NCBI RefSeq assembly: GCF_023914155.1
Contig: NZ_JAMWYS010000003.1
Location: forward strand, 62,001-126,000
Direction: 5' to 3'
DNA: 64,000 bases
Source: Solitalea agri
Lineage (GTDB): Bacteria; Bacteroidota; Bacteroidia; Sphingobacteriales; Sphingobacteriaceae
Shown: piece after piece, positions 27,533 through 37,358 of the stretch
How positions within the stretch are numbered: position 1 is the stretch's first letter
Layout of the letters: each line of letters opens with the position of its first letter
Notes under the pieces: model-generated
Databases searched by the model: none
What the model was told of the DNA's origin: nothing
What the model saw: the letters and a program-made list of their open reading frames with translations, nothing else
Made by a program: the position numbers and the translations under genes

Positions 27533-28183
27533 ATGGAAGCAACAGCAGAATTAATCAAGGCTATTGAAACCAATGAAAAAACAACTGTTGAACGTTTAAT
27601 TAGCTTAAGCCCCGAACTCGCCAATTCGACACTATCATCCGGCTTATCAACTTTATTACTAGCTTCCTACTACCGTCATCAGGAAATGATCGACCTGCTT
27701 CTAAAAAACCGCGATCAAATTGATCTTCATGAAGCTTCAGCAATAGGCCAAACCAGCTTAGTAGATGAGTTACTTGAATGCAACCCTTTTTCAGTGAATT
27801 CATACTCTGTTGATGGATTTACCCCATTGGGCTACGCCTGCTACTTTGATCATTATGATACTGCCAAATTATTGATTGAATGTGGAGCAAATGTAAATCA
27901 ACCTTCTAATAATGATTTTAAGGTGGCTCCTATTCATTCAGCTGTTGCATGCGGAAGTTTTGACATTACCAAACTTCTTATTGATAATCATGCAAATGTA
28001 AATGCGGTACAGGTACGTGGTGTTACCCCCTTACATACGGCAGCTCATAATGGGAATCAGCTGTTAGTAGCAATTCTTTTAAAGGCCGGAGCCGACAAAA
28101 ATTTACGTATGGAGGATGGCAGAACACCTTTAGAAATGGCGCTTGAAAAAAAATACACAGAATTGGAAACGTTTCTGGCTTAA
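27533..28183 (+). CDS. Ankyrin repeat protein
   Basis: This 216-residue protein is built from about five ankyrin repeats (residues 35-212), with typical text GFTPLGYACYFDHYDTAKLL, VAPIHSAVACGSFDITKLL and GVTPLHTAAHNGNQLLVAIL. Ankyrin repeats bind other proteins; no enzyme domain is attached. There is no signal peptide, so it is cytoplasmic. Its stop codon directly abuts the stop of the convergent PspC gene, with no spacer. Confidence 0.92.
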   Translation: MEATAELIKAIETNEKTTVERLISLSPELANSTLSSGLSTLLLASYYRHQEMIDLLLKNRDQIDLHEASAIGQTSLVDELLECNPFSVNSYSVDGFTPLGYACYFDHYDTAKLLIECGANVNQPSNNDFKVAPIHSAVACGSFDITKLLIDNHANVNAVQVRGVTPLHTAAHNGNQLLVAILLKAGADKNLRMEDGRTPLEMALEKKYTELETFLA

Positions 28184-28408
28184 CTACATTTCCCAAATAT
28201 TACTTTTCCTCTTTTGCTTTAGATATAATCTTACATCGAGCACCAATGCTGCCAAAAGATAAAAGATTATAGGGAACCCTACTGCAATAAACGAGGAGTA
28301 AATAAAAAATAATCGAAGCTTGGAAGTGGAAATATTAAATCGTTCGGCTAAATAATTACAAACGCCGAAAGATCGATGTTCAAAAAAACAAATTATTCGT
28401 TGTAGCAT
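28184..28408 (-). CDS. PspC-domain membrane protein
   Basis: This roughly 74-residue protein has the PspC pattern: RSFGVCNYLAERFNISTSKL followed by a hydrophobic segment (LFFIYSSFIAVGFPIIFYLL) and a short basic tail. PspC proteins sit in the inner membrane and take part in envelope stress responses in some bacteria. I chose the ATG at 28408, which overlaps the end of the DUF2851 gene by 16 bp; an ATG at 28447 adds 13 basic residues with a longer overlap. The gene is likely translated with DUF2851. Confidence 0.75.
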   Translation of the reverse strand: MLQRIICFFEHRSFGVCNYLAERFNISTSKLRLFFIYSSFIAVGFPIIFYLLAALVLDVRLYLKQKRKSNIWEM

Positions 28409-29676
28409 TTCTTTAATAGTTTTACTCCGATAGCGCAATTTAAACATTTTTTCTTATCGCAATAAGTTGATTTTAAATGAATGAGGGCTTGAGAATCAGC
28501 CGCACTTTTGCTTTTAATTCCAGCCAGAGCAAATTGCTTAACAATAAGATTTTGCTCTGTTTTGATATTTTCCAGCAACATTAATGCCTTAATTGCAAGC
28601 TGTTCATCCCCCAATTTTTTGCCATAAATAAACAAGAACGGAATAACGGCATTAATCAATATAACAGCTATCGATTCTTTTCCCAATATTTTCTCTTTGG
28701 CAAACGATGATTTTCCAAACAGATAATGTTGCTGCCAATAACTTGCTGTTTCAACCTTAAATAAACTTTCTAATTGCTTAAGATCCTCGCTTTCAATAAT
28801 CTTTGAAAACAAATGACTCGATTTAAAAACCAGCATAGCAAATTGTGAGATACGAATAGTAGGAAAATTAGTTGGTCTTAATCGCAAGAACTTCCATAAA
28901 TAACCATCAATTGGCTTTAATGAATACTTCGATCTTAAAAAATCATACTCTATTTTCATGGAAGAATAATATTCATCGTTCAAATCATCATTTAAAAACC
29001 CTCCTTGACCGAACAATAATGCTTCGAGTTGCAGATAATTGTGTTTGTGCTTTGCCAAAACCAATGATTGCAATGATCGGGCTAAAAGCAGAAAAGGTTC
29101 AGCATTTACATGGAATCCAAAACTTCGTGCCAATATCCGGTAAAATGTTTCTTCCCAGTTTTGGGTTGTCAGGTTTAACTCTGCTTCAATAATTGCTGTT
29201 TTCTCTTCCAAACGTTCAATCACGAGCCGCTGCAACCAATTATTCAAGGTAAACTCATCAATCGATTTAATTAAAGATGCACATGGTAGTTCATTTTCGT
29301 TTTGCAATAAACGTTGATATTGATTTAAAAGCTCAGGTTTAATGTAATTCGATAAATCTAAAGTTGGAATGTTATACCCTGCTGTACTCTTAATTTGTTC
29401 ATCATTTATATGAACCACATGAAGAATTACATTATCATAAGACTTATCGGCCGAATGCAGATGCTTATGCCAATCAGAGGCACGACGATGAATTTCAACA
29501 TTACCAGCCCAAATTGTATCACCAATTTTTATCCGGGAGTTAAAAAAATCAGGACCTGCATGAGTATTATGCACCCCAGCATTTATAATTTCAACCAATT
29601 CTCCGGTAGTTGTTCGCAAATTACCAATCTGAAATAGTTTATACTTCCAGATAAAATGTAAAAGTTCTTCTGTCAT
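28393..29676 (-). CDS. DUF2851 family protein
   Basis: This 427-residue protein matches the Bacteroidota DUF2851 family: MTEELLHFIWKYKLFQ, NTHAGPDFFNSRIKIGDTIW, GNVEIHRRASDWHKHLHSAD and NVILHVVHINDE. The C-terminus has a cysteine cluster (YCDKKKCLNCAIG) that could bind zinc. The N-terminal half resembles a nuclease-like fold with conserved acidic and histidine residues, but that comparison is my inference; function is not established. The PspC gene overlaps its 3' end. Confidence 0.88.
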   Translation of the reverse strand: MTEELLHFIWKYKLFQIGNLRTTTGELVEIINAGVHNTHAGPDFFNSRIKIGDTIWAGNVEIHRRASDWHKHLHSADKSYDNVILHVVHINDEQIKSTAGYNIPTLDLSNYIKPELLNQYQRLLQNENELPCASLIKSIDEFTLNNWLQRLVIERLEEKTAIIEAELNLTTQNWEETFYRILARSFGFHVNAEPFLLLARSLQSLVLAKHKHNYLQLEALLFGQGGFLNDDLNDEYYSSMKIEYDFLRSKYSLKPIDGYLWKFLRLRPTNFPTIRISQFAMLVFKSSHLFSKIIESEDLKQLESLFKVETASYWQQHYLFGKSSFAKEKILGKESIAVILINAVIPFLFIYGKKLGDEQLAIKALMLLENIKTEQNLIVKQFALAGIKSKSAADSQALIHLKSTYCDKKKCLNCAIGVKLLKKCYNE

Positions 29677-29752
29677 AGATAGGGTGTTAACTAAAGTTAA
29701 TAATCATTATTAAAAGAAATAAATGGTAGCTCTTATTTATCTTCAACTCTCC

Positions 29753-29760
29753 TATCTTTG
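29753..29760 (+). promoter_or_regulatory. Bacteroidota -7 box for the DinB gene
   Basis: TATCTTTG matches TAnnTTTG and ends 18 nt before the ATG at 29779. The in-frame TTG that would lengthen the gene lies inside this box. Confidence 0.6.
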
Positions 29761-29778
29761 AGTTTAACACTCCCAATT

Positions 29779-30291
29779 ATGCAAAGACCCTTAAAAACAG
29801 AGTACAACCCGTATTATCAGCATTATATTGATTTAGCTCCGGAAGAAGATTTCAAAACTACGTTTCAGTTAAACTTTGAAGAGACCATTGAATTTTTTGA
29901 ATCCATTTCAGCAGAAAAGCATGACTACCGCTATGCTGAAGGGAAATGGTCGGTAAAGGAAGTATTGATGCACATTATCGATACAGAAAGAGTTATGGCA
30001 TACCGGGCATTTGTGGCTACACGATTAGATAACGTTACTCCATTACCCAGTTTTGACGAAGATTCATACGCCAATAATGTAAAGGTTGATAACAGAACTT
30101 TGGCTGAACTTGTAGAAGAGTTTAAGACAGTCAGGAAATCGACTCAAACAATTTATAGCCACATTACCGAAGAGCAAAGTATGTTTGAGGCAAATGCGGT
30201 TACTCACCCAATTACTGCTAGGGCGTTAGGGTTTATAATGATCGGCCACATTCGCCATCATATTAATGTGATAAAGGAGAGGTATTTATAA
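29779..30291 (+). CDS. DinB-family protein
   Basis: This 170-residue protein is a four-helix DinB/YfiT-like fold that normally binds one metal through three histidines: one in VKEVLMHIIDTERVMAYRAF and others in MIGHIRHHINVIKERYL. Some relatives are thiol transferases (bacillithiol or mycothiol type), others have unknown reactions. The start was set to the ATG at 29779 because a longer frame would begin within the promoter. A strong terminator follows. Confidence 0.88.
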   Translation: MQRPLKTEYNPYYQHYIDLAPEEDFKTTFQLNFEETIEFFESISAEKHDYRYAEGKWSVKEVLMHIIDTERVMAYRAFVATRLDNVTPLPSFDEDSYANNVKVDNRTLAELVEEFKTVRKSTQTIYSHITEEQSMFEANAVTHPITARALGFIMIGHIRHHINVIKERYL

Positions 30292-30293
30292 AC

Positions 30294-30329
30294 AAAAAAC
30301 CTGCATTATTAGCATAGTGCAGGTTTTTT
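30294..30329 (+). terminator. Rho-independent terminator (bidirectional)
   Basis: AAAAAACCTGCA pairs with TGCAGGTTTTTT around a 12-nt loop, between the convergent DinB and pyrF genes. Confidence 0.9.
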
Positions 30330-30348
30330 ATCGTTTCAAATGAGAATA

Positions 30349-31179
30349 TTATCCCAGGTATTTATCCAATAAAACATCCATTTCGTCACGCAGTTTCTTC
30401 GCTTCCGAACGGGCCTTTTCAGCAAAATCTTCTCCGTTTGAGGCATAAATAATACCTCTAGAAGAATTTACCAGTAATCCACAAGTGGCATTCATCCCAA
30501 ATTGAGCTACTTCTTGTAAACTTCCTCCCTGTGCACCAACTCCGGGTACTAATAAAAAATTATCGGGTGCTAACTTTCGAATTATTTCCAGTTCGCTCGC
30601 TCTTGTTGCTCCCACTACAAACATCAATCTATCGGCATTTGCCCATGTATGCGCCTGCTTAATTACTTTTTCATAAAGACGCTCATCACCATCCAATAAT
30701 GAAAATTGAAAATCTTTGCTGCCATTATTTGAGGTTAGTGCTAACAAAATAACCCATTTATCTTCAAAACCTAAGAAAGGGCTTACGCTGTCGACACCCA
30801 TATACGGAGCAACTGTAACAGAATCGAAATCAAACCCAGACTCTTTCTTGTTAAAGAAAGCTCGTGCATACATTTCGGAGGTATTACCTATATCACCACG
30901 TTTTGCATCTGCAATGGTAAAAATATCAGATGGAATAAGTTCCATAGTTTGTTCAAGATCTTGCCAACCCTTTACACCACGGCTTTCATAAAATGCAGTA
31001 TTGGGTTTAAAAGAAACACAGTATTCAGCGGTTGCTTCAATTATCTGCTTATTGAACTCTACTACGGGATTATCCAGTTTTAATAAGTGTTTCGGAAGCT
31101 TTGTTATATCCGTATCAAGTCCTACACACAAAAAAGACCTTTTCTTCAGAATGTTTTCAAAAAGCTGTTGCTTAGTCAT
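30349..31179 (-). CDS. pyrF: Orotidine 5'-phosphate decarboxylase
   Basis: This 276-residue enzyme makes UMP in the last step of pyrimidine synthesis. It is the longer type 2 form, with [29 protein letters not shown] and the catalytic [15 protein letters not shown] (Asp-Lys pair), plus [15 protein letters not shown] and [11 protein letters not shown] for phosphate binding. The ATG at 31179 ([10 protein letters not shown]) was chosen because a perfect -7 box lies 15 nt upstream; a 33-codon extension in the same frame would start before the promoter. Confidence 0.95.
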   Translation of the reverse strand: MTKQQLFENILKKRSFLCVGLDTDITKLPKHLLKLDNPVVEFNKQIIEATAEYCVSFKPNTAFYESRGVKGWQDLEQTMELIPSDIFTIADAKRGDIGNTSEMYARAFFNKKESGFDFDSVTVAPYMGVDSVSPFLGFEDKWVILLALTSNNGSKDFQFSLLDGDERLYEKVIKQAHTWANADRLMFVVGATRASELEIIRKLAPDNFLLVPGVGAQGGSLQEVAQFGMNATCGLLVNSSRGIIYASNGEDFAEKARSEAKKLRDEMDVLLDKYLG

Positions 31180-31194
31180 TTTAAAAAATTTGGA

Positions 31195-31202
31195 CAAATT
31201 TA
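31195..31202 (-). promoter_or_regulatory. Bacteroidota -7 box for pyrF
   Basis: The minus strand reads TAAATTTG and ends 15 nt before the chosen pyrF ATG. Confidence 0.6.
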
Positions 31203-31514
31203 GGATATTTTTTAGTTTAGGTTGGCTAACCAATAATCGTTTTGAAAGACGTTGATAAAAGGAAATTATGTGGCACAAACCAAGTTATTAAGCCGAATTA
31301 AAAAAGTTCAAACAAATCACACAAAAAATTTGATTAATAAAATTTAATAGCTACTATTGCAATGTTATCTCTTTCTTAACTCTATTTGAGAGAAAAAAAT
31401 CAACAACTTTTCTGATAAAATTCAAATATCAAAATTCATACTACTATTTACTTTTAGTTATATTCCTATCACAACAAAACAATCTAAACTGATTCCTAAT
31501 TTTTTTTTATATTG
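31203..31514. other. Divergent spacer between pyrF and rho
   Basis: About 310 AT-rich bases that must hold the rho promoter and leader. I see no reading frame and no clear -7 box. A run of T residues (31500-31509) lies just before rho. Confidence 0.4.
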
Positions 31515-33149
31515 ATGTACGACATTATTGAACTGAACGACAAGCTTGTTTCGGAGCTTAGAGAAATTGCTAAAGGGCTTGAAATTCCTGATTATGACGA
31601 ATTAAGGAAGCAGGAGTTAATTTACCGTATTCTTGACACTCAGGCTATTTCAGGCATCAGCACCAATGAATCTTCACCAGAAGAGTTTACTGTCTCTGAT
31701 GTTGATACAGATGGAGACGAGCCAATTTTTGATGATGATTCACTTAAAGAAGTTTCCAAACGCAAACGCATTACCCGAAAAGTTTCAAAAGAACCTGAGA
31801 AAGTAGTTTACAGTGGAAAACCTGCAAACGAAACAGAGCCAGAAACTGCACCTACCGAAACTCCTTCAGCTGCTACTACTCCGAAAGAAGAACTACAAGT
31901 CGAAAACAGAACTCTAACTCCACGTCGTCGTACTGAACAAACTAACGAAAGAAGTCCTCGCCAGGAACGTCAGCCTTCTAACCAACCATTGCAAAGAACA
32001 AGTACTGAATCATCAGCTTTGTCAACTGTTGATTTTGAAAACGTTATTGTAAATGAGGGCGTTTTAGAAATTATGCCTGATGGGTATGGATTCTTGCGTT
32101 CTGCCGATTATAACTATTTAACTTCTCCTGATGATATTTATGTATCTCAGTCACAAATAAAATTATTTGGTTTAAAAACTGGTGACACCGTTCGTGGTAG
32201 CATCCGTCCCCCAAAAGAAGGTGAAAAATATTTCCCATTGGTTCGCGTTGAGTCAATCAATGGACGTGTACCAGCTGAAGTTCGTGACCGTGTTCCATTT
32301 GATTATCTAACTCCACTTTTCCCTTACGAGCGATTGAACCTATTTACTAATACTGGTAACCATTCTACTCGTATTATGGACATGTTCACTCCTATTGGTA
32401 AAGGACAACGCGGTATGATTGTGGCACAGCCTAAAACTGGTAAAACCTCATTACTTAAAGATGTTGCCAATGCAATTGCGGCCAACCACCCTGAAGTTTA
32501 CCTGATCATTTTATTGATTGATGAACGTCCGGAAGAGGTTACTGATATGGCCCGCAACGTTAGAGCAGAGGTAATTTCATCAACTTTTGATGAACCAGCT
32601 GAACGACACGTTAAAATTGCCAATATTGTTTTGGAAAAAGCAAAACGTATGGTTGAGTGTGGTCATGATGTGGTTATTCTACTCGATTCAATTACCCGTT
32701 TAGCTCGGGCTTACAACACTGTTCAGCCTGCTTCAGGTAAAATTTTATCAGGTGGTGTAGATGCTAACGCATTACACAAACCTAAACGTTTCTTTGGTGC
32801 TGCCCGCAAAATTGAAAATGGGGGTTCATTAACCATCTTAGCAACAGCATTGATTGATACAGGATCTAAAATGGACGAGGTAATTTTTGAGGAATTTAAA
32901 GGTACAGGTAACATGGAGCTTCAATTAGATCGTAAGCTTTCGAACAAACGTGTTTACCCTGCTATTGATCTTACCGCCTCAAGTACTCGTCGTGAGGATC
33001 TGTTATTAGATAAAGATATGCTTCAACGTATCTGGATTTTACGTAATCACTTAGCCGATATGACTTCGCAAGAGGCCATGGAATTCATGCTATCGCGCAT
33101 AAAAGGAACGAAATCAAATGAAGAGTTCCTTGTATCAATGAACGGATAA
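31515..33149 (+). CDS. rho: Transcription termination factor Rho, with long insertion
   Basis: This 544-residue hexameric RNA helicase ends transcription. Residues 1-45 are the Rho N-terminal helical domain; residues about 50-170 are a charged, proline- and threonine-rich low-complexity insert; 175-250 is the cold-shock RNA-binding domain ([15 protein letters not shown]). The ATPase has Walker A at 305-312 (QPKTGKTS), Walker [17 protein letters not shown] and the R-loop [20 protein letters not shown]. coli Rho is about 420 residues, so the insert explains the extra length. The ATG at 31515 is used rather than the preceding TTG. Confidence 0.97.
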   Translation: MYDIIELNDKLVSELREIAKGLEIPDYDELRKQELIYRILDTQAISGISTNESSPEEFTVSDVDTDGDEPIFDDDSLKEVSKRKRITRKVSKEPEKVVYSGKPANETEPETAPTETPSAATTPKEELQVENRTLTPRRRTEQTNERSPRQERQPSNQPLQRTSTESSALSTVDFENVIVNEGVLEIMPDGYGFLRSADYNYLTSPDDIYVSQSQIKLFGLKTGDTVRGSIRPPKEGEKYFPLVRVESINGRVPAEVRDRVPFDYLTPLFPYERLNLFTNTGNHSTRIMDMFTPIGKGQRGMIVAQPKTGKTSLLKDVANAIAANHPEVYLIILLIDERPEEVTDMARNVRAEVISSTFDEPAERHVKIANIVLEKAKRMVECGHDVVILLDSITRLARAYNTVQPASGKILSGGVDANALHKPKRFFGAARKIENGGSLTILATALIDTGSKMDEVIFEEFKGTGNMELQLDRKLSNKRVYPAIDLTASSTRREDLLLDKDMLQRIWILRNHLADMTSQEAMEFMLSRIKGTKSNEEFLVSMNG

Positions 33150-33173
33150 GTAACCGAAGTTTAGAAATGAGAT

Positions 33174-33226
33174 AAAGAGACATAAGGTTAAGAATGGAAA
33201 CATTCAAAATCTTATGTCTCTTTTCT
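33174..33226 (+). terminator. Rho-independent terminator after rho
   Basis: AAAGAGACATAAG (33174-33186) pairs with CTTATGTCTCTTT (33211-33223) around a 24-nt loop. The ATG at 33214 lies inside the 3' arm, which argues against it as the pssA start. Confidence 0.75.
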
Positions 33227-33243
33227 TAAATCTGTCTCTATTA

Positions 33244-33948
33244 ATGAAAAAACACATTCCAAATTTTATTACTTGCCTAAATCTTTTTTGCGGGTGTATA
33301 GCAGCTGTTTACGCTGTTAACGCAACTGAAATTACGGATTTAAGAATAGTAACTTACCTAATGCTGTTAGCCGCTTTTTTTGACTTTATTGATGGTTTTG
33401 CAGCCCGATTGTTAAATGCGCCTTCAGCAATTGGAAAAGATCTTGATTCATTGGCTGATATGGTAAGTTTCGGATTTGTCCCAGGTACCATTTTATATAC
33501 CATTCTAAAACTCTCGTTATTACCCGAATATGATTACCTGGCCTATGCCGGATACATTGTTACAGTATTTTCAGCACTCCGATTAGCAAAGTTTAACAAC
33601 GACGAACGCCAATCAGATATGTTTATTGGAGTGCCTACACCAATAAACGCTCTTTTTATTGGTTCACTGGCATTTATCCTGGATAGTTACCCTATCATAA
33701 ACTGGGTGGTACAAAATCCTCCTTATTTTATCTTTATGCTAATAATTGTTCAGAGTTACTTGTTAGTTTCTGAGTTACCTTTAATAGCACTTAAATTCAA
33801 GTCGTTTAACTGGAACTCAAATAAACTTCGGTATATTTTGATCATCTCTTCGGTGGTATTCATCATTTTATTTAAATTTGCCGCCGTTCCCTTGATACTA
33901 TTTGTTTACATATTGTTATCACTGGTTCAATATAAACTTTCATCATAA
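33244..33948 (+). CDS. pssA: CDP-diacylglycerol-serine O-phosphatidyltransferase
   Basis: This 234-residue membrane enzyme makes phosphatidylserine, the precursor of phosphatidylethanolamine. The CDP-alcohol phosphotransferase signature is complete: DGFAARLLN followed by GKDLDSLADMVSFG with its aspartates. About seven hydrophobic segments follow the pattern of PssA type II. The ATG at 33244 (MKKHIPNFITCLN) is the start; the longer frame begins in the rho terminator. purS follows after 53 bp. Confidence 0.93.
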   Translation: MKKHIPNFITCLNLFCGCIAAVYAVNATEITDLRIVTYLMLLAAFFDFIDGFAARLLNAPSAIGKDLDSLADMVSFGFVPGTILYTILKLSLLPEYDYLAYAGYIVTVFSALRLAKFNNDERQSDMFIGVPTPINALFIGSLAFILDSYPIINWVVQNPPYFIFMLIIVQSYLLVSELPLIALKFKSFNWNSNKLRYILIISSVVFIILFKFAAVPLILFVYILLSLVQYKLSS

Positions 33949-34001
33949 ACGTTGTTAATTGATTATCTGTTAACAACCTCAAATTAAATTAACTATAACT
34001 C

Positions 34002-34253
34002 ATGAAATTTATTGCTGAAATCGACGTAATGCCTCTAAAGGAAATCCTTGACCCTCAGGGAAAAGCTGTAACCGGAAGTATGAAAAACTTAGGTTTAAGT
34101 GAAATTCATAATGTACGTATCGGAAAGCACATTACTTTAGAAATTGATGCTGAAACAGAAGCCGCAGCCAAAGAAAAAGTTGATTTAGCTTGTCAAAAAT
34201 TATTGGCAAACTTAATTATGGAGCAATACCATTTCACTTTGCATCAAGCTTAA
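34002..34253 (+). CDS. purS: Phosphoribosylformylglycinamidine synthase subunit PurS
   Basis: This 83-residue protein is the small PurS subunit that couples PurQ and PurL in purine synthesis. The sequence MKFIAEIDVMPLKEILDPQG, GLSEIHNVRIGKHITLEID and the helix before KLLANLIMEQYHF fit the family throughout. It is encoded away from purQ and purL here. Two hairpins follow, the second a likely terminator. Confidence 0.93.
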   Translation: MKFIAEIDVMPLKEILDPQGKAVTGSMKNLGLSEIHNVRIGKHITLEIDAETEAAAKEKVDLACQKLLANLIMEQYHFTLHQA

Positions 34254-34280
34254 CTGATAAAGACATCAGATATAGATTAA

Positions 34281-34347
34281 AACCATTAAATGTATACTTT
34301 AATGGTTAAGATAACATGCCGATATAAAATGACTATATCGGCATGTT
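34281..34347 (+). terminator. Double hairpin, terminator after purS
   Basis: The first hairpin is AACCATTAAA/TTTAATGGTT (34281-34307). The second is AACATGCCGATATA/TATATCGGCATGTT (34313-34347), followed by a T-rich stretch. The second is the probable terminator. Confidence 0.8.
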
Positions 34348-34356
34348 TCTTTATAG

Positions 34357-34842
34357 CTATTCCTTTCTTCTTACTTCCAACGAATCAATACACAGCACTA
34401 ATAATTCGCTGATTGTTTTTTTTAAAACAGGATGAACTACATCGGAAGCAATGTCATTTAGTGGAATGAGAGCGAATTTTCGATGCTGTAATTGCGGATG
34501 TGGTATGGTTAATCGTTGAGAGTTAACAATTTCATCACCCAACAGCAGAATATCAATATCTATCACTCGTGCTCCCCAATGTTCAATACGTTGTCGCCCC
34601 AAATCAAGCTCAATTTGTAGTATATCTGTTAAAATATTGATAGGTTCGGTTTTATAAGGTTTAATTTTTACAGCCTGATTCAAAAAATCTGGTTGGTCAG
34701 TCTTTCCCCATGCAGCTGTTTCATAAGTAAACGACAAATCCTCAATAGTTCCTACCTTTTCTCTCAACATGCTGATGGCATTAGCCAGGTTTTCTTCTCT
34801 ATTGCCTAAATTCCCTCCCAATAAAACGTATAAATCATTCAT
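34357..34842 (-). CDS. folK: HPPK: 2-amino-4-hydroxy-6-hydroxymethyldihydropteridine diphosphokinase
   Basis: This 161-residue enzyme transfers diphosphate from ATP to the pterin in folate synthesis. Typical elements are LYVLLGGNLGNREENLANAI, TYETAAWGKTDQPDFLNQAV and the signature ELDLGRQRIEHWGARVIDID, followed by the PHPQLQHRKFALIPLNDIA loop. Length is normal. It is a single gene between purS and sppA. Confidence 0.95.
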   Translation of the reverse strand: MNDLYVLLGGNLGNREENLANAISMLREKVGTIEDLSFTYETAAWGKTDQPDFLNQAVKIKPYKTEPINILTDILQIELDLGRQRIEHWGARVIDIDILLLGDEIVNSQRLTIPHPQLQHRKFALIPLNDIASDVVHPVLKKTISELLVLCIDSLEVRRKE

Positions 34843-34986
34843 TCAATCAATGTTAAATATAAAATACAGAGCAATTTTAATAATAATTTATTTAGTATAC
34901 TTGTGTAACTGATTGTATAAAACTAACATCAACCTACTTAAATTTGACTTTAAAAATATATACGCTTTTATTTTAGATAGTACGCT

Positions 34987-36759
34987 ATGGCTCAATTCTT
35001 TAAATTTGTTTTTGCTTCTATGCTGGGTACCTTTCTTACCCTTGTAATAGCTTGTATCTTGCTTGTTTCAATCATTGTCGGAATTGTAAATTCTGCCAGC
35101 AAAGAAAAAAATGTCCAAGTGAGTGACAATTCAATCTTAATGCTCAATTTCGATTACGAAATTCCTGAACGTACACCTTCTGACCCCTTCGCTGATTATA
35201 ATTATAATGATTTGCAAAGCAAGAACACTGTAGGTTTAAATGATATACTTAGCGGAATCAAAAAAGCTAAGGACGATCCTAAAATCAGTGGTATTTATAT
35301 CAACACTTCATCAGTAGGGGGAGGATTTGCCACCACCGAAGAAATTAGAAATGCTTTGCTTGATTTTAAAGAATCGAAAAAATTCATTGTCGCTTACAGC
35401 GAATACTACACACAAAAAGGATATTATATCGCCTCAACCGCCGATAAAATTTATTTGAACCCAGTTGGTGAAATTGAATTTAAAGGCTTCGGAAGTCAAA
35501 TTATGTTCTTGAAAGGTGCTTTGGAAAAATTAGAGATCGAACCTCAGGTTATTAAGGTTGGAACCTATAAAAGCGCTGTTGAGCCTTTGTTATTAGACAA
35601 AATGAGTGATGCCAATCGTTTGCAAACCACCTCATTCTTAGGCTCTATGTACACACATTTTCTTACAAGAATTGGCCAATCTCGTAATATACAATCTGAT
35701 TCATTGCGAACCATCGCTAACAAATTATTGATCCAAAAAGCCGATGATGCCATAAAATATAACTTAGCTGACGATTTAAAATATAAAGACGAGGTAATTA
35801 CTGATTTAAAAGCACGTACTGACACTAAACCTGAAGATGATTTAAATGTAATTACACTCAAAAAATATAAAAGTGCTGATATAGAAATTAAAGAAGATTT
35901 ACCAAACGATCGTGTTGCCATTGTGTATGCTTCAGGGGAAATTAATGGTGGTGAAGGCGATGATAACTCCATTGGATCTGAACGTATTTCGAGGGCTATC
36001 CGGGAAGTAAGGGAAGATAAAAAGGTGAAAGCCATTGTATTTCGTGTTAATTCTCCTGGTGGAAGTGCTTTAGCATCTGATGTGATTTGGAGGGAAATTG
36101 CTTTAGCGAAGAAAGTTAAGCCGGTTGTAGTATCTATGGGCGACTATGCTGCTTCGGGAGGATATTACATTTCTTGTGCAGCTACAAAGATATATGCTGA
36201 ACCTAATACCATTACAGGTTCGATTGGTGTTTTTGGTGTTATTCCAAATGCCCAAAAATTCTTTAACAACAAATTAGGAGTTACTTTTGATGGTGTAAAA
36301 ACAGGAGAATACGCCGATATGGGAACAATTAGTCGGCCATTAACCGAATCGGAACGAGTAATTTTACAACAACAGGTTAACAATACTTACGGAACATTTA
36401 CAAAAAAAGTGGCCGATGGACGTAAAAAAACTGCAATCGGAGTTGACAGCATTGGACAAGGAAGAGTTTGGAGTGGTATTGAAGCTCTTGAAATAGGATT
36501 AATTGATAAACTTGGCGGGTTAAATGAAGCCATTATCGACGCGGCCAAACTTGCCAATACTAAAAATTACCGTATAGTTAGTTACCCATCGCAGAAATCT
36601 ATTTTGGATAGTTTTCTCGGTAATGTTACCGATGACATTCAAACCTCTATTCTGAAAAAAGAACTGGGAGAAGAGTACAAGATTTATCAACAAATTAAAA
36701 AGATCTCCAAGCTTAACGGAATTCAGGCTCGCTTACCGTTCGAAATTTCAATTAATTAA
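34987..36759 (+). CDS. sppA: Signal peptide peptidase SppA, 67-kDa type
   Basis: This 590-residue inner membrane serine protease degrades cleaved signal peptides. It has one N-terminal transmembrane segment (residues 12-36) and two ClpP-like domains, as in E. coli SppA. The catalytic lysine K195 is in IKVGTYKSAVEPLLLDKMSD and the serine S390 in SMGDYAASGGYYISCA. The SPGGS loop (about 356-360) is present. osmC follows 33 nt later. Confidence 0.96.
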   Translation: MAQFFKFVFASMLGTFLTLVIACILLVSIIVGIVNSASKEKNVQVSDNSILMLNFDYEIPERTPSDPFADYNYNDLQSKNTVGLNDILSGIKKAKDDPKISGIYINTSSVGGGFATTEEIRNALLDFKESKKFIVAYSEYYTQKGYYIASTADKIYLNPVGEIEFKGFGSQIMFLKGALEKLEIEPQVIKVGTYKSAVEPLLLDKMSDANRLQTTSFLGSMYTHFLTRIGQSRNIQSDSLRTIANKLLIQKADDAIKYNLADDLKYKDEVITDLKARTDTKPEDDLNVITLKKYKSADIEIKEDLPNDRVAIVYASGEINGGEGDDNSIGSERISRAIREVREDKKVKAIVFRVNSPGGSALASDVIWREIALAKKVKPVVVSMGDYAASGGYYISCAATKIYAEPNTITGSIGVFGVIPNAQKFFNNKLGVTFDGVKTGEYADMGTISRPLTESERVILQQQVNNTYGTFTKKVADGRKKTAIGVDSIGQGRVWSGIEALEIGLIDKLGGLNEAIIDAAKLANTKNYRIVSYPSQKSILDSFLGNVTDDIQTSILKKELGEEYKIYQQIKKISKLNGIQARLPFEISIN

Positions 36760-36792
36760 AATAATCTATAACTCTAAATCAACAAGTCGCTC

Positions 36793-37203
36793 ATGAAACG
36801 CACAGCAACTGCTATTTGGAAAGGATCAGGCAAAGAAGGCCAAGGAGTCCTTTCAACTCAAAGTTCCGTTTTAAATAATACTCAGTATTCATTTAACAGT
36901 AGGTTTGCCGAAGGTATAGGCACTAATCCAGAAGAATTAGTGGCAGCAGCACATGCAGGTTGTTTTAGTATGAAATTAAGCTTTTCATTGAACGAAGCAG
37001 GATTTACCGCCGAAGAAATCCATACCGACTGTGCAATTTCATTTGAAAATGGCGCAATTGTAGAAAGTCATTTAACTCTAAGAGCTAAAGTTCCTGGCAT
37101 CGATGCCGGTAAATTTGCCGAATGTGCGGAAGATGCAGAGAAAAACTGCCCGATTTCTAAACTATTAAATACGAAAATTACTTTAGACGCTCAATTGGTT
37201 TAA
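36793..37203 (+). CDS. osmC: OsmC-type peroxide reductase
   Basis: This 136-residue protein is an OsmC/Ohr-family thiol peroxidase that reduces organic hydroperoxides. The two reactive cysteines are C57 (AAAHAGCFSMKLSF) and C119 (AEKNCPISKLL), and the opening TATAIWKGSGKEGQGVLSTQ is of the OsmC rather than Ohr subfamily. A second, more distant OsmC protein is at 63461-63874. It follows sppA closely and is ended by a hairpin. Confidence 0.9.
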   Translation: MKRTATAIWKGSGKEGQGVLSTQSSVLNNTQYSFNSRFAEGIGTNPEELVAAAHAGCFSMKLSFSLNEAGFTAEEIHTDCAISFENGAIVESHLTLRAKVPGIDAGKFAECAEDAEKNCPISKLLNTKITLDAQLV

Positions 37204-37229
37204 AATAAGATTGACTCCAATAAAATTTG

Positions 37230-37260
37230 ATGGCCAGAAGTTTCTGGCCATTTCTGTTTT
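37230..37260 (+). terminator. Rho-independent terminator after osmC
   Basis: TGGCCAGAA pairs with TTCTGGCCA (37231-37250), followed by a T-rich stretch. Confidence 0.75.
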
Positions 37261-37334
37261 CAATCTTTTGTAGTCATTCAGAAATAGTCTTGATCTTAAA
37301 CATCGGGTTCATGCTTTAGTTTTAGGAATTAATC

Positions 37335-37342
37335 TATTTTTG
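37335..37342 (+). promoter_or_regulatory. Bacteroidota -7 box for the PolX gene
   Basis: TATTTTTG matches TAnnTTTG. It ends 4 nt before an ATG at 37347 but 16 nt before the in-frame ATG at 37359. Confidence 0.55.
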
Positions 37343-37358
37343 CTATATGGAAAACAAG

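Noticed and set aside
33214-33243. ATG at 33214 as pssA start
   Set aside because: It is inside the 3' arm of the rho terminator; the ATG at 33244 gives the usual N-terminus.
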